From Longimonas sp046498435 (GTDB taxonomy: Bacteria; Bacteroidota; Rhodothermia; Rhodothermales; Salinibacteraceae): a stretch of 6,905 bases of DNA. This document shows positions 1 through 6,454 of the stretch, one piece after another. Position numbers and translations under genes: made by a program. The stretch spans positions 1 through 6,905 of the forward strand of contig NZ_JAWOAR010000354.1 in assembly GCF_046498435.1 (NCBI RefSeq), read 5' to 3'. The notes below the pieces were generated by a model. The model ran no database searches. It was given only the letters and a program-made list of their open reading frames with translations, and was not told where the DNA came from. How positions within the stretch are numbered: position 1 is the first letter of the stretch; each line of letters opens with the position of its first letter.

Positions 1-833
1 TTCAGCGGCACAATGTCGCGAGGCAGATTGGCAAGCGTGTCGGGCATCGCGTCGAAGGCTTCGTCGGCGCGCTCCTGCATGGCGGCGGCCAGCGGATCGC
101 TCGGGTCCTGTGCCTGAAAGACGCCGTTCACCACCAGCTGCTGGTTCGTGATGCCCAGATCGCGTAGCTCGCCACTGGAGCGGGCCGCCTCTTTCAACGC
201 AGCGTGTTCGGGACGACTCACCAGCACGAGCGTGGTGCGGTCGCTGTCGTTGAGCGCATCCACCGCTTCGGTGTAGCGATCTTGCTGCGCCTCCAGCCCC
301 GACACCGGACCCAGGCACGACGCGCCTTCGGGATTGTCTTCAATAAAGTCGCTCCACGCCGCCGGCAGTTCCAACAGGCGCAGCGTGTGGCCGGTGGGCG
401 CGGTGTCGAACACGATATGATCGTACGGAGCCGTCGCCTCCGAATCCGCCAGAAACTGCGTGAACTTGTCAAACGCGGCAATCTCGGTGGTACAGGCCCC
501 GGAGAGCTGCTCCTCAACCTGCGCGACCGTTTCGTCGGGCAGCACGCCCATCATGGGTTCGATGACGCGCTCGCGGTAGGCATCCGCCGCGTCCTCTGGA
601 TCGATGTTGATCGCCGAGAGGTTCGGCACGCTCCCCACAGCTCCCACGTCGCTTCCGACCGGCGCTTCGAGCACCTGCTCCAGGTTCGACGCCGGATCGG
701 TGCTAATGAGCAGCACATTGTGTCCGGCATCGGCCAGCTTCACCGCCGAGGCGCACGCCAGCGACGTTTTGCCCACGCCGCCTTTGCCGGTAAAGAAGAG
801 ATGGCGCGTGGGGCTGTTCAGGTAGGAGAGCAT
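1..833 (-). CDS. arsA: Arsenite efflux ATPase ArsA, N-terminal half (truncated by window edge)
   Basis: ArsA is the cytosolic ATPase that couples ATP hydrolysis to As(III)/Sb(III) export through a membrane permease. The first 277 residues are visible and the frame stays open to the left edge. Seen in the translation: the P-loop GKGGVGKT at residues 16-23, STDPASN at 44-50, the ArsA signature DTAPTGHT at 143-150, and SGACTTEIAAFD at 111-122. Cys114 and Cys173 (in NPEGASCLGP) match by context the metalloid-binding Cys113 and Cys172 of E. coli ArsA. Similarity to E. coli ArsA, as I remember it, runs along the whole visible part. The full enzyme is normally about 580 residues in two homologous halves, so only A1 is seen. 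ATG 833 is preferred because the lead before FFTGKGG has the usual length. An in-frame ATG at 893 would add 20 residues without recognisable similarity. The gene lies 66 bp after arsD, probably cotranscribed. No Shine-Dalgarno is visible; the leader is A/T-rich. Confidence 0.96.
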   Translation of the reverse strand, partial: MLSYLNSPTRHLFFTGKGGVGKTSLACASAVKLADAGHNVLLISTDPASNLEQVLEAPVGSDVGAVGSVPNLSAINIDPEDAADAYRERVIEPMMGVLPDETVAQVEEQLSGACTTEIAAFDKFTQFLADSEATAPYDHIVFDTAPTGHTLRLLELPAAWSDFIEDNPEGASCLGPVSGLEAQQDRYTEAVDALNDSDRTTLVLVSRPEHAALKEAARSSGELRDLGITNQQLVVNGVFQAQDPSDPLAAAMQERADEAFDAMPDTLANLPRDIVPL

Positions 834-899
834 ATCTTTAAAATATAGGTGTTTAGGGGGATACGAAGCGATGGGGCAGGCAGCATCAAGCATACCGCG

Positions 900-1211
900 C
901 TACGCCGGTTCGAGGCCCACGAGTTGGGTCAGTTCGTCGCGTGAGGGGTAATCGCCTGTATGGACAATCTCGCCATCCACAAGGATCAGTGGCAGCACGT
1001 CTTGCCCCTCACTCATCAGCGCATCGTACACGACCTGCGTGTCCATAAAGGCTTCGGGTTTGGTGCTCGGATTGTAGCGCGTGACCTCCGCGCCGTGGCG
1101 ACGGAGCCAGCGCAGCGCGCCGGAGAACGCCACGAGCGTGTCGTCGGCCTCGGGACCACACACTCCGGTAGAGCAGCACATGGGCGGATCGAACACATCG
1201 AGTTTCGGCAT
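900..1211 (-). CDS. arsD: Arsenic metallochaperone ArsD
   Basis: ArsD delivers As(III) to the ArsA ATPase and, in some operons, also acts as a weak repressor. The 103-residue product begins MPKLDVFDPPMCCSTGVCG. Cys12, Cys13 and Cys18 are the three cysteines that bind As(III) in E. coli ArsD, at identical positions. The later LPLILVDGEIVHTGDYPSRDEL segment (residues 73-93, last two omitted here) matches the thioredoxin-like core of the family. The E. coli protein is about 120 residues and ends in two vicinal Cys pairs. This one stops at GLEPA and lacks them; those pairs are known to be dispensable for the chaperone role. The gene is the first of the visible ars operon, with arsA directly downstream and a promoter-like sequence about 20 bp upstream. 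ATG 1211 gives the exact family N-terminus. Confidence 0.96.
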   Translation of the reverse strand: MPKLDVFDPPMCCSTGVCGPEADDTLVAFSGALRWLRRHGAEVTRYNPSTKPEAFMDTQVVYDALMSEGQDVLPLILVDGEIVHTGDYPSRDELTQLVGLEPA

Positions 1212-1231
1212 AGCTGAAAACGAGTCTTATT

Positions 1232-1261
1232 ATTTTACATCGTCGATATACGATATAACAA
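1232..1261 (-). promoter_or_regulatory. Candidate promoter of the arsDA operon
   Basis: Read on the minus strand there is TTGTTA (1261-1256), an 18-bp spacer, then TAAAAT (1237-1232), which resembles a -35/-10 pair. Transcription would begin near 1225, giving a leader of about 15 nt before the arsD ATG at 1211. The stretch is clearly more A/T-rich than the genes beside it. The match is by eye only. Bacteroidota often use a different -33/-7 consensus, so the assignment of the hexamers is tentative. Confidence 0.45.
1239..1254. promoter_or_regulatory. Operator-like inverted repeat in the arsD promoter spacer
   Basis: ATCGT (1239-1243) and ACGAT (1250-1254) form a perfect 5-bp inverted repeat around CGATAT, and CGATATA is directly repeated in tandem at 1244-1250 and 1251-1257. 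The repeat lies exactly between the candidate -35 and -10 hexamers of arsD, where a repressor would block RNA polymerase. ArsR/SmtB-family repressors bind A/T-rich dyads in this position. That ArsR is the ligand here is an inference, since no arsR gene is in the window. Confidence 0.4.
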
Positions 1262-1844
1262 GATCAGACGGTGGTTTCGCTGTTGCAATAGCATTCATGG
1301 CCTGTTCATTGTGTGTGATACTGTGAGATTAATCGCCGGATGTCGTCCAGCCTTGCAGTATGAAAGCTGTATCGTATCTACAAAATGAGACTTGATCATA
1401 CGTGCTGGTTGGTACCGCGATTAGCGTGAGGCTCCGGCGTGGGCGAAGACTGTAGGACAATAGAATAAGCAGCGTGGGCGAGGAACGTATGCCAATGACT
1501 GTGTACCGATTGTCGGACTGGTCTGTCGTGAAACCGGATCGGCCCGCTTCCAGGTCTACCCAGATACAACAACCGCAACGCTCCAAGAGATCGTTTCAAG
1601 GAGGTCGTTACTGAAGAGACCGATGAAGAGGCGCTCATTTACACCGATGACAACCGTTCGTACCTATGGCTTGAAGATGACAAGGAACCGCGAGAACGGA
1701 TGGCGATCAACCACTCCACTGGTTGGGCGGCCGACCGGGACGGGGATGGAATTCGGGAAGTGCACGTGAACACCATCGAAGGCATTTGGACGGGCTTGCG
1801 GAACCGACTTCGGCTGTTTCGAGGCGTGCACAAAGACTACCTGT

Positions 1845-2013
1845 TGCTGTGTCAACCCTCATTTTGATAGTTGCTCTGCAATCATCCTCCCACGAAGCCT
1901 GTCATGGTGAGCGCAGTCGAACCATCTCCTTGATGTTTAGCAGGAACTGTTCGGGACGGCACAGCACGCGTATCCATTTTGGTTTAACCCACAGAATCAC
2001 CTGTGACAGAGCA
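1845..2013. mobile_element. 169-bp MITE-like insertion inside the IS1595 transposase
   Basis: The transposase frame is interrupted after GVHKDYL and resumes exactly in the expected family sequence at codon TCC (2017-2019). The inserted DNA starts TGCTGTGTCA (1845-1854) and ends TGACAGAGCA (2004-2013); these are inverted repeats matching at 9 of 10 positions. It is flanked by CTGT (1841-1844) and CTAT (2014-2017), a 4-bp near-duplication. Removing 173 bp (the element plus one target copy) restores the reading frame through the C-terminus to TAG 2098-2100. It has no coding capacity worth noting. It contains a palindromic repeat at 1901-1926. Its parent transposase is not identified. It could instead be a fragment of a larger IS that was deleted internally. 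Confidence 0.62.
1901..1926. repeat. Imperfect palindromic repeat unit inside the small element
   Basis: ATGGT (1904-1908) and ACCAT (1921-1925) are inverted arms around a GAGCGCAGTCGA centre. The unit GTCATGGTGAGCGCAGTCGA followed by ACCATC resembles a dispersed intergenic palindrome that I recall from several Bacteroidota and neighbouring phyla. This recollection cannot be checked here, and only one copy is in the window. Confidence 0.35.
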
Positions 2014-2157
2014 CTATCCGGATATATCGCAATGTTTGAGTTAGCCTTCAACCACGACCACGTGAGTCCCGACATCCTACAGCGCATGTGTGGACTATAG
2101 CTTCACCATAGACTTAACATGAGCCAATTTTTAATAAGAAGTCAAGCAAATTAAGTC

Positions 2158-2628
2158 ATGCGTTTAATCTGGAAACTTATCATACTTGGCGTCATGCTCG
2201 GCGTTGGAATTGAGCCGTTACATGCACAGGACCGCAACACGCTCGATGGATGTCCAGCGGAAGTAGAGCGGAATCGGTACCGAATTGAGCAGTTTCTAAC
2301 TGCCGAGAAATGGGCGGAAGAACGTGCCGAATTAGGCCTCCCCGAGGGAACAGGCCAAATCCAACTGCTCACTGATCAGATCAATCCCGATGTATGTCAG
2401 CGGCTGGGAGAAGGAAGTTACGTATCTGACTGGCTGGACCGGACATTCTACAGCGTGGGATCCTATTATGTGAAGGTCTCTTCGTACAAACCAATAAATG
2501 AACGACCCAACCCTGATGAGCTTGCTCCTGTTGATGCGAGCATGATATTTGTCACGCTTGGAGATGACAAATACGAGTTGCATGGTATCTATGGAGGATC
2601 TCTCGTGTTGGATAGTGCACCGGAGTAG
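2158..2628 (+). CDS. Small secreted protein of unknown function
   Basis: The 156-residue product starts with a typical signal peptide: Arg2 and Lys6, a hydrophobic core at about 7-18, and a likely cleavage site after LHA (21-23). The mature part is predicted to be exported. It has two cysteines, Cys32 and Cys80, that could form a disulfide in the periplasm. The segment from Val37 to Pro63 is charged and probably helical, including YRIEQFLTAEKWAEERAELG (41-60). The C-terminal part is strand-rich, with MIFVTLGDDKYELHGIYGG (129-147). I do not recognise the family. The start has an A-rich leader without Shine-Dalgarno, as is common in Bacteroidota. It is the only intact plus-strand gene, has lower GC than its right-hand neighbours, and begins 58 bp after the IS1595 remnant, so it may belong to transferred DNA. 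The signal peptide, clean frame and normal codon pattern argue for a real gene. Confidence 0.75.
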   Translation: MRLIWKLIILGVMLGVGIEPLHAQDRNTLDGCPAEVERNRYRIEQFLTAEKWAEERAELGLPEGTGQIQLLTDQINPDVCQRLGEGSYVSDWLDRTFYSVGSYYVKVSSYKPINERPNPDELAPVDASMIFVTLGDDKYELHGIYGGSLVLDSAPE

Positions 2629-2786
2629 GTCTGCCGGCCTTTAGCGACCCGACGACCCGCTCACGGCCACGCACTGGGGGCGGCCGCGGTGAAGACTCGC
2701 TTCTACACTAAGAACCTGTTTCGATTTCTTATTTCGGGCTGCGAACGGCTCCGTTGGGCTGCAAAGGACACCATCGGCGGGATAGA

Positions 2787-3401
2787 TTAAGCAGGGGCTA
2801 CATAGTCATAGGCAGCGGCCATGTAGTAGCTGCACCAGGTGACAATGCCCAGCCACTTCGGCGCGTTTTCCATGATGAAGTGCCAGTCGCCGTATCGGTA
2901 CAGGTAGGGATCCGAAATCGAGTCCAATCCAACCGCGGTCGCGAGCAAGCCGAGGGCCACAGCGAATACCAGCGGACGGTGACGCACAATGATGCCGCGA
3001 AAGTGCCACAGATAGATGAAAACGGCACCTCCTAAGAGCGCATACACACCTTTCTCGGGCACGCCAAGATCGGGCAAGAGTTGCTCGTGCAGCATAAAGA
3101 AGTCGTCGACCAACAGGTAGCTCGAGAGCAGCGCTGAACATCCCAAAAAACGGGCTGCGCGTCGCTCCTGACGGTGCCAGCAGCACAGTGCTGCAAATGC
3201 ACAGATCGAGGCGGTGGCCATCCACAGCAAGATGCCGAGATTCGACAGGATGCTTGTAAATGGATGCAAATCGGCGATCGCGAATACATCGCGTGTCATT
3301 ACGCCAAAGGGAATCTGCCAGGCAACGTGAGCCCCCAAGACGAAGAGCAGTACCAGCCCTGCGGGAAGTGCGACATATAGAAGTAGGCGGAGTGAGGACA
3401 T
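2787..3401 (-). CDS. Six-helix integral membrane protein of unknown function
   Basis: Counted from the GTG at 3437, hydrophobic segments lie at about 18-38, 62-85, 95-115, 131-147, 154-173 and 193-211, so six membrane helices are likely. Loops carry basic patches such as HRQERRAAR (88-96). A striking motif DDFFMLHEQ (111-119) follows helix 3, and SDPYLYRYGDWHFIMEN (175-191) precedes helix 6. Asp111, Asp112, His117, Glu118, Asp172, Asp176, His186 and Glu190 could together bind a metal or form a hydrolase site near the membrane surface. That is inference from the motif alone; I do not recognise a named family. ATG 3401 (204 residues) is chosen over GTG 3437 (216 residues) because the first helix begins just after it and a TAGTAT hexamer at 3450-3445 would leave the GTG almost leaderless. 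It is alone on its strand, with no close partner gene. Confidence 0.8.
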   Translation of the reverse strand: MSSLRLLLYVALPAGLVLLFVLGAHVAWQIPFGVMTRDVFAIADLHPFTSILSNLGILLWMATASICAFAALCCWHRQERRAARFLGCSALLSSYLLVDDFFMLHEQLLPDLGVPEKGVYALLGGAVFIYLWHFRGIIVRHRPLVFAVALGLLATAVGLDSISDPYLYRYGDWHFIMENAPKWLGIVTWCSYYMAAAYDYVAPA

Positions 3402-3632
3402 GCGTACAAGCGGTGTATTAGGGGACAGACGTAACACTGCAATAATACTATGGTAACACCACTATTGTATTTTCCGCCACGGCGCTGAGTGCTGTACGTC
3501 TTTGGAGCAAGAGCGACACGGGTATTAACGCATCGTCGTAGGCGACCTGGATTCCCTGACCGCCGCCAAAAAGAGGGGCACTGTGCTTCCGGATGAAAGA
3601 GAGAGAGCGGTGTGTACGCTTGTCGTGGTGCG

Positions 3633-4124
3633 CTACTCCGCGTCGGTGCTGTCGCGGCGCATTTCGCGCTGGCGCATGGGCATGGCGTCGATGACCTGGA
3701 AGATGGTTTCTGGGGCGGTCACCTGGTCGTAGCGGCGTTTCTCGGTGCCGTCTTTGCCGATGAGCAGCATGCGAAAGGCATCGGGCGCGATGTCGAATTG
3801 AGTGCGCAGACGATCGGCTGTGTCGGCGTGCAGTGGCGTGCCCTCGTACGTGCTGGGGCCGTGGGCGAGGAGCGTAACAACGATTATGTCGCGCTCGCGC
3901 ACGCCGTCAAGCTCGCGGTCGAGACGCTCGTGCTGTGCGGTAAGGGATGCGCTGGTATCGCTCGGGGCAAAGATGAGAAGCGGACGGTGCGTCCACCGGT
4001 GGTCGGCGAGATTGAAGGTGGTGGTGTCGGGCATGGCGGGGGAGGTGGCTGATGCAGGCAAGGAAACCGCAATAAGCAGCAAGATCCCGAAACTGAGGCT
4101 CCGAAAGCGGGCGGGCAGGGACAT
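3633..4124 (-). CDS. Secreted DUF4174-domain protein
   Basis: The 163-residue product has a signal peptide (basic MSLPARFR, hydrophobic core 10-22, likely cleavage near ASA at 24-26) and then a DUF4174 domain at about 37-156. Features typical of that family as I know it are WTHRPLLIFAPS (44-55) with a nearby Gln64, RERDIIVV (76-83), LLIGKDGTEKRR (120-131), and the closing IDAMPMRQREM (146-156, Arg-Arg following). DUF4174 has a thioredoxin-like look but lacks a CxxC pair here, and its biochemical role is unknown. The frame is open upstream to a possible start at 4220, which would overlap the preceding gene and place 32 unrelated residues before the signal peptide. ATG 4124 is therefore preferred. 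It is probably the last gene of the unit that begins with the CCA-adding enzyme, 61 bp after the membrane protein gene. No terminator with a T-run is seen after the stop. Confidence 0.88.
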   Translation of the reverse strand: MSLPARFRSLSFGILLLIAVSLPASATSPAMPDTTTFNLADHRWTHRPLLIFAPSDTSASLTAQHERLDRELDGVRERDIIVVTLLAHGPSTYEGTPLHADTADRLRTQFDIAPDAFRMLLIGKDGTEKRRYDQVTAPETIFQVIDAMPMRQREMRRDSTDAE

Positions 4125-4185
4125 GGCACAAACGAGACAGGGGGACCAAAGAGAGGCGTCGGTGGGCACCGGAACGGAGCATTCC

Positions 4186-4746
4186 TCACCCGAGCAGCAG
4201 CCTGAGCATCCCCCCAACAACAGCCACGGCGCTAAGCACGAACGTGGCGGCGGTGGCGGCGAGCACGGCGAGGAGCGACCACGGAGTGATGAAGCGGATC
4301 ATGGCGCCGTAGCGCAGGAGCAGGCCCTTGCTGTCCATGACGGCGGTGCGCATTGCCCAGAGGCCCTTTACGAAGCGCCGCAGCCGACTGCCTTGTTTGG
4401 GGCCAGGACGTACGGCGCGCGCGGCCTTGGAGGCGGCGTCTTTGTCGACATCGAGTTGGTCGCGGAGGCGCTCGGGCAGGGCCATCAGGTCGCGCAGGCC
4501 CTGGTAGAAGAGCGCGAGCACCCCGGCGGGCAGGAGCAGGAGTCCGGCAAGGCCAATGGCAAGGAGCTGGGCGAGTCCGTGCGCGGGCCATCCGCCGAAG
4601 AGCGCCCACCAGGTGCCGAGGCCTGCGAGCAGCGAGGCGATGGTGAATGCGCCCACGCCACGCACGAGCCACGATGCCAGCCGCGCCAGCGTGGCGACTT
4701 TGGTGGAGGCATCCGCATTGGAGAGGGACGTGTTGGAGTCGGGCAT
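4186..4746 (-). CDS. Hydrophobic membrane protein of unknown function
   Basis: The 186-residue product has a Ser/Thr-rich polar N-terminus (1-20), two membrane helices at about 30-50 and 58-81, a basic polar middle (PERLRDQLDVDKDAASKAAR at 91-110, then many Arg/Lys), and a long hydrophobic stretch at 153-185 that could be one or two helices. No catalytic motif is visible and I do not recognise the family. It starts 10 bp after the stop of the CCA-adding enzyme and very likely shares its transcript. Close spacing and matching base composition suggest stable linkage, but nothing in the protein points to RNA metabolism. No Shine-Dalgarno is seen, so translation might depend on coupling with the upstream gene. 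The stop is TGA at 4188-4186. Confidence 0.82.
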   Translation of the reverse strand: MPDSNTSLSNADASTKVATLARLASWLVRGVGAFTIASLLAGLGTWWALFGGWPAHGLAQLLAIGLAGLLLLPAGVLALFYQGLRDLMALPERLRDQLDVDKDAASKAARAVRPGPKQGSRLRRFVKGLWAMRTAVMDSKGLLLRYGAMIRFITPWSLLAVLAATAATFVLSAVAVVGGMLRLLLG

Positions 4747-4756
4747 GGCGGCAGGG

Positions 4757-6415
4757 TCAGTCGGACGAGGCGGGTTCGGCGGGGGCCAGCGTGTCCTGCT
4801 TTACGGCGTCAAGATGCGCAAGGGCGGCGTCTTCGTCGGTGGGCAGGTCGGCGTTGAACACAGCGTCTTTGATAGCACCGGTAGCGCGGCGTTCGGGTCC
4901 GCTGAGGCGGTGCAGCATCGTCTCGAACAGTTCGCCCCGGCGGAGGGCTTCGTCTTTGATCTGCATCAGATAGTTGAAGGCGGCGTCGTGCTCGTTGGGG
5001 ATGTCGCCGTCCAAGATCGCCTCACGAATCCACGTTTTGGCGATGCCGACCGCTACGCCCTCGTCGATGCCGAGCGTCTCCATAATCTCGTACCCATCTA
5101 CGGGTGGCTCAAAGTTGCGCAGGCGGTCTTTTTCTTCGACCGCGACCATCTTCTTTTCCACGCGGTCGAACGCCTTCAGGTAGCGGCGGCGGCGATGCGG
5201 GTTGCCCGAGGTCACATCGCTGCGCACGAAGATCATCAGGTCGTCTACGTCGTCGCCCGCTTCGTAGAGCAGGCGGCGCACGGCAGAGTCGGTGACGTCG
5301 TCGTCGACCAGCGCGATGGGGCGGTGATGCAGGCGGATGATCTTCTGCACGTACTGCATCCGCTCGTCCATGGGCAGTTTGAGGCGGCGGAAGATGTCCG
5401 GAATCATGCGGGCGCCGCGATCCTCGTGGCCGTGGAACGTCCAGCCGTCTTGCTTCGAGTAGCGCTTGGTGTCGGGCTTGGCGATGTCGTGGAAGAGCGC
5501 AGCCCAGCGCAGCCAGCGGGTGTCGTCGGCGTCGCGGTGCGCGGTGCGCTCGGCCAGGTTGTCGAGCACTTTGAGCGTGTGGTAGAAGTTGTCTTTGTGG
5601 CCGCGTCCGTTGCGTCGTTCAACGCCCTTCAGGCGCTGCACGAGCGGAAGAATATGCGCCAGGATGCCGCTCGCCTCCATCATCTTGAAGCCGATGGAGG
5701 GCTGGTCGGCCACGATCATCTTGTTGAGCTCCTCGGTGATGCGCTCCTGGCTCAAGATCTCGACGCGGTCGGCGCGGTTGGTCATCGCCTCAAACACGCG
5801 GTCGGACACCCGAAACTCAAGCTGCGTGGCAAAGCGAGCCGCGCGTATCATGCGGAGCGGGTCGTCGTCGAACGTCTCCACCGGGTCGAGCGGCGTGTCG
5901 ATGGTCTCGCGATCCAGGTCGCGCTGTCCGTTGAACGGGTCGATGAGCTGCCCAAAGCGCTCCGGATGCAGGTGCATCGCCATCGCGTTGATGGTGAAGT
6001 CGCGGCGGTGCTGGTCGTCTTCGAGCGTGCCGTCTTCCACGATGGGCTTGCGCGAGGAGCGGCGGTAGCTCTCCTTGCGAGCAGCCACGAACTCCAGCAC
6101 GAGCGGGTCGGCGTCTTCGTCCACACCCGGGGCCCACGGGGCCGGCAGGCGAATGGCCGCGGTGCCAAAGTTGGGGTAGACGTGCGCGGTGGTGCCGCCC
6201 AGGTCGTCGGCTACGGCCTCGGCCAGGGCAATGCCCGTGCCGTCGCCCACCGTCACAAAGTCGAGATCGGTGGTGGGGCGGCCAATCAGCAGATCGCGCA
6301 CCAGCCCGCCCACCGCATAGGCTTCGATCTCTTCCTGGGCCGCGACCTCGCCGATGCGCTTCAGCAGGTCGGCGTATGGTCGGTCGCGGAGGGCAGTGCG
6401 CAGTTCGGTGGACAT
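4757..6415 (-). CDS. CCA tRNA nucleotidyltransferase with HD domain (class II nucleotidyltransferase)
   Basis: The enzyme adds or repairs the CCA 3' end of tRNAs in the cytoplasm using CTP and ATP. Order of motifs in the 552 residues: GGLVRD (36-41) and the catalytic pair DLD (Asp50, Asp52); RRDFTINAMA (137-146), the ribose-selecting motif; DDPLRMIRAARFA (184-196), matching the EDxxR base-templating motif; and QERITEEL (223-230) of the neck. An HD domain follows: H279, the HD pair His309-Asp310, FHGHED (327-332), and LHHRP (362-366). The C-terminal part (about 440-552) exceeds a minimal enzyme and ends in an acidic tail. Poly(A) polymerase is the main alternative, because class II sequences of both groups share these motifs. 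HD-containing members in Bacteroidota are usually annotated as CCA-adding enzymes, so this is favoured. ATG 6415 gives a normal N-terminus. It is the first gene of a likely three-gene unit. Confidence 0.93.
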   Translation of the reverse strand: MSTELRTALRDRPYADLLKRIGEVAAQEEIEAYAVGGLVRDLLIGRPTTDLDFVTVGDGTGIALAEAVADDLGGTTAHVYPNFGTAAIRLPAPWAPGVDEDADPLVLEFVAARKESYRRSSRKPIVEDGTLEDDQHRRDFTINAMAMHLHPERFGQLIDPFNGQRDLDRETIDTPLDPVETFDDDPLRMIRAARFATQLEFRVSDRVFEAMTNRADRVEILSQERITEELNKMIVADQPSIGFKMMEASGILAHILPLVQRLKGVERRNGRGHKDNFYHTLKVLDNLAERTAHRDADDTRWLRWAALFHDIAKPDTKRYSKQDGWTFHGHEDRGARMIPDIFRRLKLPMDERMQYVQKIIRLHHRPIALVDDDVTDSAVRRLLYEAGDDVDDLMIFVRSDVTSGNPHRRRRYLKAFDRVEKKMVAVEEKDRLRNFEPPVDGYEIMETLGIDEGVAVGIAKTWIREAILDGDIPNEHDAAFNYLMQIKDEALRRGELFETMLHRLSGPERRATGAIKDAVFNADLPTDEDAALAHLDAVKQDTLAPAEPASSD

Positions 6416-6454
6416 GGAGCGTCAGCAGGGAGTCAGTACAAATGGTCAGTGCAC

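Larger units (their letters stand above)
1397..2100 (+). pseudogene. Decayed and interrupted IS1595-family (ISXO2-like) transposase
   Basis: Joining three frames gives a recognisable IS1595-type DDE transposase. Pieces in order: TCWLVPRLA (1400-1426), like the conserved TAWFxxHRIR motif; GED then VGGQ (about 1442-1460), like the VDExYxGG motif; KQRGRGTYANDCVPIVGLV (1467-1523); LIYTDDNRSYLWL (1634-1672); INHS; HVNTIEGIWTGLRNRLR (1763-1813), the HxNxIExxW signature; GVHKDYL (1823-1843); and, after an insertion, SGYIAMFELAFNHDHV, ending at TAG 2098-2100. Lesions: TGA at 1427-1429, a frame slip near 1451, TAG at 1461-1463, a second slip near 1593-1600, and 173 extra bases from 1845 to 2017. The N-terminal zinc-ribbon part and the left IS end are not recognisable. 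Positions 2111-2125 (GACTTAACATGAGCC) could be the right IS end, but no left copy was found to confirm it. The left boundary is approximate. The gene cannot make active transposase. Confidence 0.85.

Noticed and set aside
834..893. Longer ArsA start at ATG 893, adding 20 residues
   Set aside because: The added residues have no family similarity, and the known distance from the start to the P-loop fits ATG 833. It remains possible.
1329..1855. Several minus-strand open frames of 60-85 codons and a plus-strand frame from 1723
   Set aside because: They overlap the IS1595 transposase remnant, whose conserved motifs explain the sequence on the plus strand. The 1723-2100 frame is only an artefact joining an off-frame part of the IS, the inserted element and the transposase C-terminus.
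2700..2786. Possible IS end fragment around AAGAACCTGTTTCGATTTC, with an approximate direct repeat of GGGCTGC
   Set aside because: It gave a vague impression of an IS terminus, but no transposase motif, no partner inverted repeat and no target duplication were found.
3448..3630. Open minus-strand frame of about 60 codons between the DUF4174 gene and the six-helix protein, with a plausible-looking segment (GGGQGIQVAYDDALIPVSLL)
   Set aside because: No start codon of the usual kind is visible in frame, no family is recognised, and it is short enough to be chance in GC-rich DNA. It might be a gene remnant, but I cannot support it.
3802..4857. Long plus-strand open frame of 351 codons opposite the DUF4174 and membrane protein genes
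   Set aside because: Its product is low-complexity, rich in Gly, Arg and Glu with no motif, while the opposite strand encodes a signal peptide, membrane helices and a recognised domain. It is a shadow frame of GC-rich coding DNA.
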